Source: Pantoea endophytica (GTDB taxonomy: Bacteria; Pseudomonadota; Gammaproteobacteria; Enterobacterales; Enterobacteriaceae). Taken from it: 64,000 nt of DNA. The notes under the pieces were generated by a model. It saw only the letters and a list, made by a program, of their open reading frames with translations, made no database searches and was not told where the DNA came from. The stretch is from the NCBI RefSeq assembly GCF_002858935.1, contig NZ_PJRT01000027.1, forward strand, positions 62,001-126,000, given 5' to 3'. The position numbers and the translations under genes were made by a program. This document shows, piece by piece, positions 1 through 7,280 of this stretch. The stretch's first letter is position 1. The number at the start of each line of letters is the position of its first letter.

Positions 1-1061
1 GTTTAACGCGTGATGTGCAGTCTGGCCAGGAAATCTACATGCAGTTGCTGAACCGTCAGCAAGAGCTGGGTATCAGTAAAGCCAGCACCGTGGGTGATGT
101 TCGCATCATCGATGGCGCAGCAACCGGCAACAGCCCGGTGGCACCGAAGAAACTGCTGATCATCGCGGCGAGCGTGATTCTGGGTCTGATGGTTTCTGTT
201 GGTCTGGTGCTGCTGAAAGCGCTGCTGCATCACGGCATCGAAAATCCAGAGCAGCTGGAAGAGCTGGGCATGAACGTCTATGCCAGCGTACCGCTGTCAG
301 AATGGCAACGTAAGAAAGATACCGAAGCACTGGCGCGTCGTGGCAACAAGGTGAAAACCGATCCCCACGAAACGCTGCTGGCGCTGGGCAATCCAACTGA
401 TCTGTCAATTGAAGCGATTCGTAGCCTGCGTACCAGCCTGCACTTCGCGATGATGGAAGCGAAAAACAACATCCTGATGATCACCGGCGCCAGCCCAGGT
501 ATTGGTAAAACCTTTATCTGTGCCAACCTGGCAACGCTGGTCGCCAAAGCGGGCCAACGTGTGCTGTTCATCGATGGTGATATGCGTCGCGGTTACACCC
601 ACGAACTGCTGTCAGCCGATAACAAATCCGGTCTGTCTAACGTGTTGTCAGGCAAAACCGAGTTCAGCCCGGCGCTGATTCAGAAAGGCCCGTACGGTTT
701 TGACTTCCTGCCACGCGGTCAGGTGCCACCAAACCCATCTGAGCTGCTGATGCATCGTCGCATGGGTGAGCTGCTGGATTGGGCGAGCAAGAACTATGAC
801 CTGGTGTTGATTGATACGCCTCCGATTCTGGCGGTCACCGATGCGTCTATCATCGGTAAGCTGGCCGGTACGTCGCTGATGGTGGCGCGTTTCGAAACCA
901 ACACGCCGAAAGAACTGGATGTCAGCTTCAAGCGCTTTGCCCAGAACGGTATTGAGATTAAAGGTGTGATCCTCAACGCCGTGGTGCGTAAAGCCGCCAA
1001 CTCTTATGGTTACGGTTACGACTATTACGACTACGAGTATGGCAAACCGACCAAAAGTTAA
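1..1061 (+). CDS. wzc: Wzc/AmsA-type exopolysaccharide tyrosine kinase, C-terminal part
   Basis: The reading frame is open at the left edge, so only about the last 352 residues are present of a family usually near 720. Counting from the codon at position 15, there is one membrane helix (residues 47-72), then a BY-kinase domain with Walker A GASPGIGKT (148-156), Walker A' FIDGDMRRG (175-183) and Walker B VLIDTPP (254-260). The C-terminal tail holds a tyrosine cluster, SYGYGYDYYDYEYG, the autophosphorylation site in this family. Wzc is an inner-membrane co-polymerase that controls chain growth and export with Wza and Wzb, which should lie just upstream of the window. In Erwinia the protein is called AmsA. 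Confidence 0.95.
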   Translation, partial: LTRDVQSGQEIYMQLLNRQQELGISKASTVGDVRIIDGAATGNSPVAPKKLLIIAASVILGLMVSVGLVLLKALLHHGIENPEQLEELGMNVYASVPLSEWQRKKDTEALARRGNKVKTDPHETLLALGNPTDLSIEAIRSLRTSLHFAMMEAKNNILMITGASPGIGKTFICANLATLVAKAGQRVLFIDGDMRRGYTHELLSADNKSGLSNVLSGKTEFSPALIQKGPYGFDFLPRGQVPPNPSELLMHRRMGELLDWASKNYDLVLIDTPPILAVTDASIIGKLAGTSLMVARFETNTPKELDVSFKRFAQNGIEIKGVILNAVVRKAANSYGYGYDYYDYEYGKPTKS

Positions 1062-1105
1062 TTTGCCCGTCATTCACAGTTAATGATGAGGGTAATCCGG
1101 TGAAG

Positions 1106-1131
1106 AAAGGGGCGGGTTGACCGCCCCTTTT
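1106..1131 (+). terminator. Stem-loop terminator after wzc
   Basis: A perfect 10-bp stem (1106-1115 with 1121-1130) and a 5-base loop end in a run of four T. It sits 45 bp after the wzc stop and before the polymerase gene. A stem-loop after wzc is also known in the E. coli colanic acid cluster, where it is thought to lower transcription into the glycosyltransferase genes. Confidence 0.65.
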
Positions 1132-1242
1132 GATCGCACCGTTTGAATGACGACACGCAACGATTTACACAGGTGATTCTCTCTATAACGCCATTAAAAG
1201 CCACCGCTGGCACGAGAACTTGTGGAATTAAGGAATCACACC

Positions 1243-2379
1243 ATGGCTCCATATTGGTATTTATCAGGGTTTTTGCTGTTGCTTGCGCTGGTCGAAATCC
1301 TGTTGAAGAAAGACGAACGCACCACCCATATTCTGACTTACCTGCTGTGCATCGCCACGGTCACGCTGATTATTTTCGCCGGTATTCGCGGTCTCGGTAC
1401 CGGGATGGACGACTATCAATATCGCAGCTTCTTTGCCGACTTCGTCCGCCGTATTGAGGTCAACGGTTTTGCCAACACCGTCGCCTTCTTCCGTTATGAA
1501 CCGCTAATTTTTGCTATCGCGTGGATCACCAGCCTGTTTTCACACAATGCCAGCGTGTTCCTGTTTGTGTTCAGTATTCTGGCAGTTTCAACCAATGCCA
1601 TCTTCTTCAAAAAGATGTCACCGTATCCGGTGTTGGCATTGGCGCTTTACTCGGCGCATATCTTTATCAACAAAGACGTAAACCAGATTCGTTTTGGCCT
1701 GAGCTCGGCGCTGTTCCTTGGCGTGATCTGGACTATTTACCTCAAGCAATACTGGTGGGCGTTTGCCTTCTTTATTCTGTCCTTCCTCAGCCACAACACC
1801 GCAGTAATGGTGGTGACCATCATTCCGTTCCTGTTTATTCGGGAATCGCGCTGGTGGCCGGTGGCCATCATTATATTCAGTGTGCCACTTTCGGTGGTGG
1901 GCGGGACCGGCTTTATTGCCTTGATCGCCGGACATCTGGGATCGATGGGCGAGAGGGCCGCAGGCTACAGTAACGAAGCCTCGAATGCCGGTGACGGCAG
2001 CGTGGTGTCAGTGTCCAACCTGAAAAACATCATGCTGGTGTTTATCTTTGTCTACTTCATGCTGAGCAACCAGCTCAAGCGTGAACAGTACAACGTGTGG
2101 AAGCTGAACTATCTGTTGATTCTCACTTTTGCCATCGGCGGCGGTATCAGGATCTTCTTCTACAACTACTCATCGGGTGCGCGCCTGTCGAACTACCTGC
2201 TACAGGTCGAACCGATTATTTTGACATCGCTAATCTTCCAGTCAAAACGCGTACTGAAACCCGCGATGTTTGCGATGTTCGCTTTCTTCCTTGTTTATTA
2301 CCTCTACTACAACACGATCTCACTGAAGCAGGCCGTTGTGGGCTATGAAGTTGCTCGTGAATTCAAATTGTTTCATTAA
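1243..2379 (+). CDS. EpsG-family polysaccharide polymerase (Wzy/AmsC-like membrane protein)
   Basis: A 378-residue, strongly hydrophobic protein with about ten predicted membrane segments, of the EpsG type. It is likely the polymerase that links lipid-carried repeat units on the periplasmic side of the inner membrane; the position directly after wzc matches amsC of Erwinia and wceL of Pantoea stewartii. The ATG at 1243 is chosen because AAGGA at 1231-1235 lies 7 bases upstream; the in-frame GTG at 1222 has no clear ribosome binding site. The arginine-containing loops typical of the family (GIRGLGTGMDDYQYR near the N-terminus) are visible. The function is inferred from family and position. Confidence 0.8.
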   Translation: MAPYWYLSGFLLLLALVEILLKKDERTTHILTYLLCIATVTLIIFAGIRGLGTGMDDYQYRSFFADFVRRIEVNGFANTVAFFRYEPLIFAIAWITSLFSHNASVFLFVFSILAVSTNAIFFKKMSPYPVLALALYSAHIFINKDVNQIRFGLSSALFLGVIWTIYLKQYWWAFAFFILSFLSHNTAVMVVTIIPFLFIRESRWWPVAIIIFSVPLSVVGGTGFIALIAGHLGSMGERAAGYSNEASNAGDGSVVSVSNLKNIMLVFIFVYFMLSNQLKREQYNVWKLNYLLILTFAIGGGIRIFFYNYSSGARLSNYLLQVEPIILTSLIFQSKRVLKPAMFAMFAFFLVYYLYYNTISLKQAVVGYEVAREFKLFH

Positions 2380-2394
2380 CCGATGAGAGGAAAT

Positions 2395-3117
2395 ATGCGG
2401 AAGACTTTACTGGCAGTTCTGATCACCTCTGCGCCGCTACTGGCGCAGGCAGAGGATCATCCCGGCACCTTCATCATCGCCGCCTACGGTGACTCCACCA
2501 CCGCTGGCGTTACCGCGTCGGGCAATCGCAATATCCTCAGTAAAAATAATGAAGTGAGTTTTTTGCAGCAGATGTTGCGTGAGAAATACGGCAACAACAT
2601 TGAGGTGAAGAACCACGGCATGCCGGGCGCACAGGTTTCGGTGCTGGTGTACAACAAAGACAATACGCCGATGGATTGGTCAGAACGCATGGCGAAATCC
2701 GATGCCAACATGATTCTGATTAACTATGCCATCAACGATGCGCGCATCAACTTCTTCAAAGACAAAGGCGAGCGCATTGAAACGCCGCAAGAGTATAAGC
2801 GCATTATCACCGAGCTGGTCAAAGGCGCGAAGGCGAATAACAAGCTGGTGGTGTTACAGGAACCGAATCCCATTTGTGGCAAAGCCGAGCGCTGGAACGT
2901 CTGGCCGTATGTTTATCAGTTAAATGAAGTGGCTAAAGAGCAGCAGGTGCCAATCGTGAAGCAGTACAGCGTCATCAAGCAGAACCGTGACTGGCAATCT
3001 GAGATGTCGCCTGATTGCATTCACCCGAACGAGATGCTTTATAAGCAGAAAGCAGAAAGAACCTTCAACGTTTTAAGCAGCACTTTCGATAGCGTTTTGT
3101 CGCGGCACAGCAGCTAA
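2395..3117 (+). CDS. Periplasmic SGNH-hydrolase (GDSL-type esterase/acyl-handling protein)
   Basis: 240 residues starting at the ATG preceded by GAGAGG. A signal peptide (cleavage likely after A19 in LAQA-ED) points to the periplasm. The SGNH blocks are present: GDS with candidate nucleophile Ser34, a Gly in NHGMPGA, an Asn in INYAIND, and D207-x-x-H210 in DCIHP. It lies 16 bp after the polymerase gene and 24 bp before an acyltransferase-3 gene. The pairing suggests O-acylation of the exopolysaccharide, with this enzyme either transferring or removing acyl groups. The chemistry and acyl group are inference; the fold assignment is firm. Confidence 0.8.
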   Translation: MRKTLLAVLITSAPLLAQAEDHPGTFIIAAYGDSTTAGVTASGNRNILSKNNEVSFLQQMLREKYGNNIEVKNHGMPGAQVSVLVYNKDNTPMDWSERMAKSDANMILINYAINDARINFFKDKGERIETPQEYKRIITELVKGAKANNKLVVLQEPNPICGKAERWNVWPYVYQLNEVAKEQQVPIVKQYSVIKQNRDWQSEMSPDCIHPNEMLYKQKAERTFNVLSSTFDSVLSRHSS

Positions 3118-3141
3118 CCCAACTCAGATTCAGGAGCTGAC

Positions 3142-4320
3142 ATGTATGTATTAATCATGGTGCTGTCATTTTGTCTGGCGCTAATCATTCTGCGAGTATT
3201 CTCCTTCCACAAAGGCGTGTACAACAGTAGCGGTATTAAAAGTATCTCTGGTATGCGCGCGCTGCTGGCCAGCATCGTGGCGTTCTCACACTTCGCGCAC
3301 TATATCTATTCGCTGGATGGTCAGTGGGTGTTCGATAAAGACTATTTTGCCTGGTTCTCCGAAGGCAACTTCTTCGTTAACTCCGGTAAATTCGGTGTAC
3401 TGCTGTTCTTCATGATCTCCGCCTTCCTGTTCTATCGCTGGCTGGATAATGAAACCCTGACGCCAGGGCAGCTGACGCACAAGCTGCTGAAGTCGCGTAT
3501 CCGCCGTATCGTCCCGATGTTCTGGTTCTCCGGTTTTGTCATCATCGCGGTAGGCGTGGTGCAGGGTGATCTCACTTATAGCCTCACGGCAGTGAAAGAT
3601 GCCGTGCTGTGGTTGCTGTTTATTGGCAGCTATCGCATGGGTGATTTCCTGACGGCGGATGTCAACGCCGGTGTGGAATGGACGCTTCGCCTCGAATGGT
3701 TGCTGTACCTGTCGATTCCGCTGATTTACGTGCTCAACCGCGCCACCAAAGGTAAATACAAAACGCTGCTGATTCTCGGCTCGATCGGCGTGATTTTCTG
3801 CGTGGCGGTTGGCCTGCGTCTATGGGGCAAAACCTATACCGATCCGCGTCCGGTGCTGGGCTTCGCCATGGGTTATCTGGCGTATAAGTATCGCGACATG
3901 TTTGCGCACTACAGAACCTCTAGCCTGGCCGGCTTTGCGGTGATTGTGCTGTCGCTGTTCTCGCTGTCGTTCACCAGCAATACCTTCTGGTATCTGATTT
4001 TCCTCTGCTGCCTGACGGTAATCTTCTTTATTGTCAGCAGCGGCAACGCCGTGTTTGGCATTCTGGAAAACAAAACCCTGATGTCGATTGGTGAGGTGAG
4101 CTACAGCCTGTATCTGATTCACGGTGTGGTGCTCTATTTCATCAAGCAGATTCCGGAAACGCTCTATCCGCATTCGTTCCTGTTCTACACCTTGCTTTCA
4201 ACGCTGTTCTTTGTCGCCTCCTTCTATGTGGCGAAATTGACTTACCTGTTTGTCGAGAAACCGTTTATCGGCAGTAGCAACAAGAAGAAAGTGGCGATGA
4301 AGACCTCGCCGACAAATTAG
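3142..4320 (+). CDS. Acyltransferase-3 family O-acyltransferase, polysaccharide-modifying
   Basis: 392 residues, multi-pass inner-membrane protein of the OafA/NodX acyltransferase-3 family. The family's R-x10-H signature is visible as R39 and H50 (in SGMRALLASIVAFSHF), close to the first membrane segments. Such proteins move acetyl or other acyl groups across the membrane onto sugars. It follows the SGNH hydrolase by 24 bp and is probably co-transcribed with it; in many systems the two domains are fused or paired. It is a good candidate for the O-acetyltransferase of the local exopolysaccharide. Acceptor sugar unknown. Confidence 0.85.
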   Translation: MYVLIMVLSFCLALIILRVFSFHKGVYNSSGIKSISGMRALLASIVAFSHFAHYIYSLDGQWVFDKDYFAWFSEGNFFVNSGKFGVLLFFMISAFLFYRWLDNETLTPGQLTHKLLKSRIRRIVPMFWFSGFVIIAVGVVQGDLTYSLTAVKDAVLWLLFIGSYRMGDFLTADVNAGVEWTLRLEWLLYLSIPLIYVLNRATKGKYKTLLILGSIGVIFCVAVGLRLWGKTYTDPRPVLGFAMGYLAYKYRDMFAHYRTSSLAGFAVIVLSLFSLSFTSNTFWYLIFLCCLTVIFFIVSSGNAVFGILENKTLMSIGEVSYSLYLIHGVVLYFIKQIPETLYPHSFLFYTLLSTLFFVASFYVAKLTYLFVEKPFIGSSNKKKVAMKTSPTN

Positions 4321-4394
4321 GACATCACCCATTATTCTTTTGAGCCCACAAGTTATATCATTGATTTTGTAACTTTTTTAATGAGGTGCTGGCA

Positions 4395-5312
4395 ATGCAG
4401 GAGATTCGCTTCTCAATTGTTATTCCCGCGTATAACGCGTCGAAATCGATTGTCACGACGCTAGATTGCGTCAAAGCGCAAACCTATCGCAATTTTGAAG
4501 TCATTATTGTTGATGACAAATCGGCCGATGCGGCTGAACTGGCGCAGGTGGTACGCAGCGAACGTTATCAGGATTTGGCTATCAAACTGGAGCTGTCTGA
4601 GGTCAAACTCAACGGCGCTGGCGCCCGTAATAAAGGTATTGAGCTGGCAACCGGCGACTTTATCAGCTTCCTCGATGCCGACGATGAGTGGCATCCGGAC
4701 AAGTTATTGGTGGCGAGTGAAACCATCGCCAAACTGGAAGCGCAGGGCAAATCGCGCTACGTCATCTTTAGTCAGGTGAACATCCATCAGGATGGCAGCT
4801 TCCTCAAGGTGATGCCGATGCAACCGCCCGGCAAAAACGAAACCGTGGCCGAGTATCTGTTTGGCTGTTACGGCTTTATTCAAACCAGCACCATTGTGCT
4901 GAAGCGTGAAGATGCGGCGCAGATCCAGTTTGATGCGCGCTATATTCGCCATCAGGATTATGACTTCTGCATCCGCGCTGACCGCATGGGTTATGCCTTC
5001 GTGATGATCGATAAGCCGCTGGCAACCTACCATCTGGTGACCAAATTTGGTTCCAAGCACAAAGGCGAATCGGTCAAATACTCCTTCTTCTGGCTCGATA
5101 CCATGAAGCCGCATCTGACCACGCGTGACATCCATACTTACAAGGCGTTCAAGCTGCCGCTGCGCTACAAGATGGATGGTAAATCGCTGCAGGCCAGCCT
5201 CAGCTTTGCACGCTACTTCTTCCTCACCAACCGTGACAATCGCGCCTACTTCATGAATCGCCTGCTCGATAAGGTGAAGTCGCGCTTCTCGGGCAGAAGA
5301 GCCGTCTCCTGA
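4395..5312 (+). CDS. amsB: GT2 glycosyltransferase, AmsB-like
   Basis: 305 residues. The N-terminal GT-A domain starts FSIVIPAYNASKSIVTTLDC and contains VDDKSAD, the ARNKG motif and the DADDEW metal-binding segment, all typical of GT2 enzymes. It should add one sugar to the undecaprenyl-linked repeat on the cytoplasmic face. The ATG at 4395 is preceded by GAGGT seven bases upstream; the GTG at 4386 overlaps that site and is unlikely. AmsB is the best match from memory and gene order; the sugar transferred cannot be read from the sequence. Confidence 0.75.
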   Translation: MQEIRFSIVIPAYNASKSIVTTLDCVKAQTYRNFEVIIVDDKSADAAELAQVVRSERYQDLAIKLELSEVKLNGAGARNKGIELATGDFISFLDADDEWHPDKLLVASETIAKLEAQGKSRYVIFSQVNIHQDGSFLKVMPMQPPGKNETVAEYLFGCYGFIQTSTIVLKREDAAQIQFDARYIRHQDYDFCIRADRMGYAFVMIDKPLATYHLVTKFGSKHKGESVKYSFFWLDTMKPHLTTRDIHTYKAFKLPLRYKMDGKSLQASLSFARYFFLTNRDNRAYFMNRLLDKVKSRFSGRRAVS

Positions 5313-5333
5313 TTCACTTTTAAACACTTTCAC

Positions 5334-5360
5334 TTGCTCCCTACACGGGGGCAATTTTTT
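5334..5360 (+). terminator. Terminator-like stem-loop inside the exopolysaccharide operon
   Basis: An 8-bp stem (5334-5341 with 5347-5354, one G-T wobble) with a 5-base loop is followed by six T (5355-5360). It begins 22 bp after the amsB-like stop and ends just before the next glycosyltransferase gene, so it could attenuate the rest of the operon. Confidence 0.6.
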
Positions 5361-5385
5361 GGTTCCTGAAACTCCGGGTAGACAA

Positions 5386-6138
5386 ATGACAAATCATGTT
5401 GGCACCGTCGGTATTGTGATGCCGATGTATAACGCGCGAAATACCGTTCTGCGCGCGGTTGAGTCGATCATCAACCAGACCTACAGCGACTGGCATCTTT
5501 ACCTGATCAACGACAAATCCACCGATGATTCACTCGCCTTGGTGCGTGAACATTGTCAGGACGCGCGTATCACCATTCTCGACAACGAGGTCAATCAGGG
5601 CGCAGCCGAAACCCGTAATGTGGGGCTGCGCGCGGCGAAAGAAGCGATCATCGCGTTTCTTGACAGCGATGACGAATGGCACCGCGAAAAACTGGCCGAA
5701 CAGACGGCCGCGATCGCCGCCGGCGACGATTTCGTGATCACGCATTATCACTACAAAACCAAAACCGGCGACCACGATATCAACTACAGCAAACCCTACC
5801 TGCAGCAGGAAAACTTCGTGAAGAAGCAATATCGTGTTTGCTTCTCCTCGGTGTGTTTCCGCCGTCCTCCACAGGGCATCTTCTTCCAGCGCAAAGGCCA
5901 CGAAGACTTCCTGTTCCTCTACGAATTGTTCCTCCGCTACAAACAAGCCCGCGTGATCCAGAAAACCCTGGTCAACTATTACGAGTTGGGCGATTCACTG
6001 TCGCGCAACAAAAATAAAGCGGCGAAGTGGCACCTCGAATTATTAAGAATTATCTATAAAAACAATCCGTTAAAAGTATATTACTATTATACATGGTACA
6101 TGGTGAACGGGGTTCTTTTTGCCTTAAAACACCGCTAA
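5386..6138 (+). CDS. GT2 glycosyltransferase of the exopolysaccharide operon
   Basis: 250 residues, GT-A fold: GIVMPMYNARNTVLRAVESIINQTYSDWHLYLINDKSTDDS, then AETRNVGL and FLDSDDEW with the metal-binding acidic cluster. It likely adds a sugar to the repeat unit in the cytoplasm. The ATG at 5386 matches the usual start of the GT2 fold; the upstream in-frame TTG at 5359 lies in the T-run of a stem-loop and is rejected. The ribosome binding site is weak (GGGTAG). It stands at the position of amsE/wceN-type genes, but I do not recognise it well enough to give a symbol. Confidence 0.8.
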   Translation: MTNHVGTVGIVMPMYNARNTVLRAVESIINQTYSDWHLYLINDKSTDDSLALVREHCQDARITILDNEVNQGAAETRNVGLRAAKEAIIAFLDSDDEWHREKLAEQTAAIAAGDDFVITHYHYKTKTGDHDINYSKPYLQQENFVKKQYRVCFSSVCFRRPPQGIFFQRKGHEDFLFLYELFLRYKQARVIQKTLVNYYELGDSLSRNKNKAAKWHLELLRIIYKNNPLKVYYYYTWYMVNGVLFALKHR

Positions 6139-6188
6139 GCGCAACGGTGATTTAGCTGCTTACATATTTTTGAGGTGGAAAGGATTGT

Positions 6189-7223
6189 ATGAAAAAGATC
6201 GTTTTGGTGATTAAAGATGCCTACTCCTATGCGGGCACGGAAAACATCTGCAACTTTATGTCTGAATGCCTCGGCGAGCAGCATGAAGTCACCATTTACT
6301 CGCTGGAAGGCCATGGCAAAACCTTTTATCCGTTCGAGCGGGTGAAAAAAATTGTCAGCTTTGAAGGCCACAGCAACCCAATTAAAAGCGCCGTTAGCAG
6401 CATTCATCAGGAAGGCTTCGACAGCGTATTCCTGATCAGCATGGGCCGCCTGAGCGTGATGTTCGCCTTCTGGAATCTGATGGCGCTGAAGAAGAAGCGC
6501 TTCAAGGCGTATGCCTGCGAACACATCGCGATTAACTCGTTCAGCAAGCCGATTAAGCTGCTGAAGTGGCTGATGCTGCGCTATTACGACCAGGTGATCG
6601 TCCTGACCGACAAAGATCATCAGGTGTTTAACCGCTGGAATATTGCCAGCCAGCAAATCCCCAATCCGGTGGTGTACAAAGCGTTTCAACGTCAAACGCG
6701 CAGCCGTCAGGCGCTGGCGGTGGGACGTCTTGATAACCAGAAAGGCTTCGACCTGCTGCTGGATATCTGGGCCGACTTCAGCAAGAAACATCCCGAGTGG
6801 AAACTGGTGATTGCCGGTGACGGCGAACTGCGTCAGCAGCTGCACGATCAGGCTGCGGCGTTAGGTATCACCAATAGTGTTAACTTCGTCGGCAAAGTCA
6901 GCAACATCAACGATTACTACCGCGAAAGCGACATGGCGCTGATGACTTCGCGCTATGAAGGCTTGCCGCTGGTGCTGCTGGAAGCCAAATCCTGGTCGCT
7001 GCCGGTGGTGGCGTACGATTGCCCAACCGGGCCGCAGGAGATCATCAACCACGGTGAAGATGGCTTCCTGGTGCCGATGAATGACAAAACCACCTTTATC
7101 AAGCGGATGGAGCAGCTCGCCAGTGATGATGGCCTGTTCTACGCCATGAGTGAAAAAACCAAAGAAACCGCGCTCAAGTTTGACGGTAATCAGATCAAGC
7201 AGAGCTGGCTCGCCCTTGTTTAG
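6189..7223 (+). CDS. amsD: GT4 glycosyltransferase, AmsD-like
   Basis: 344 residues with GT-B fold features: the N-terminal domain begins MKKIVLVIKDAYSYAGTENI, and the C-terminal domain has AVGRLDNQKGFDLLLDIW, VIAGDGELR and the E-x7-E type nucleotide-sugar site in SRYEGLPLVLLEAKSWSLPVVAYDCPTGPQEII. A strong GGAAAGGA ribosome binding site precedes ATG 6189. It is a retaining cytoplasmic transferase for the exopolysaccharide repeat, similar to AmsD of Erwinia and WceM of Pantoea stewartii. The specific sugar is not evident. Confidence 0.8.
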   Translation: MKKIVLVIKDAYSYAGTENICNFMSECLGEQHEVTIYSLEGHGKTFYPFERVKKIVSFEGHSNPIKSAVSSIHQEGFDSVFLISMGRLSVMFAFWNLMALKKKRFKAYACEHIAINSFSKPIKLLKWLMLRYYDQVIVLTDKDHQVFNRWNIASQQIPNPVVYKAFQRQTRSRQALAVGRLDNQKGFDLLLDIWADFSKKHPEWKLVIAGDGELRQQLHDQAAALGITNSVNFVGKVSNINDYYRESDMALMTSRYEGLPLVLLEAKSWSLPVVAYDCPTGPQEIINHGEDGFLVPMNDKTTFIKRMEQLASDDGLFYAMSEKTKETALKFDGNQIKQSWLALV

Positions 7224-7280
7224 CGACAATTATCGTGCCTCGGGAATCCTTTTTGGCCGCACAACCACGGGAATTGAAGC

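Noticed and set aside
1222..1242. Upstream GTG start for the wzy-like gene
   Set aside because: It would place the AAGGA ribosome binding site inside the coding sequence; ATG 1243 is better placed.
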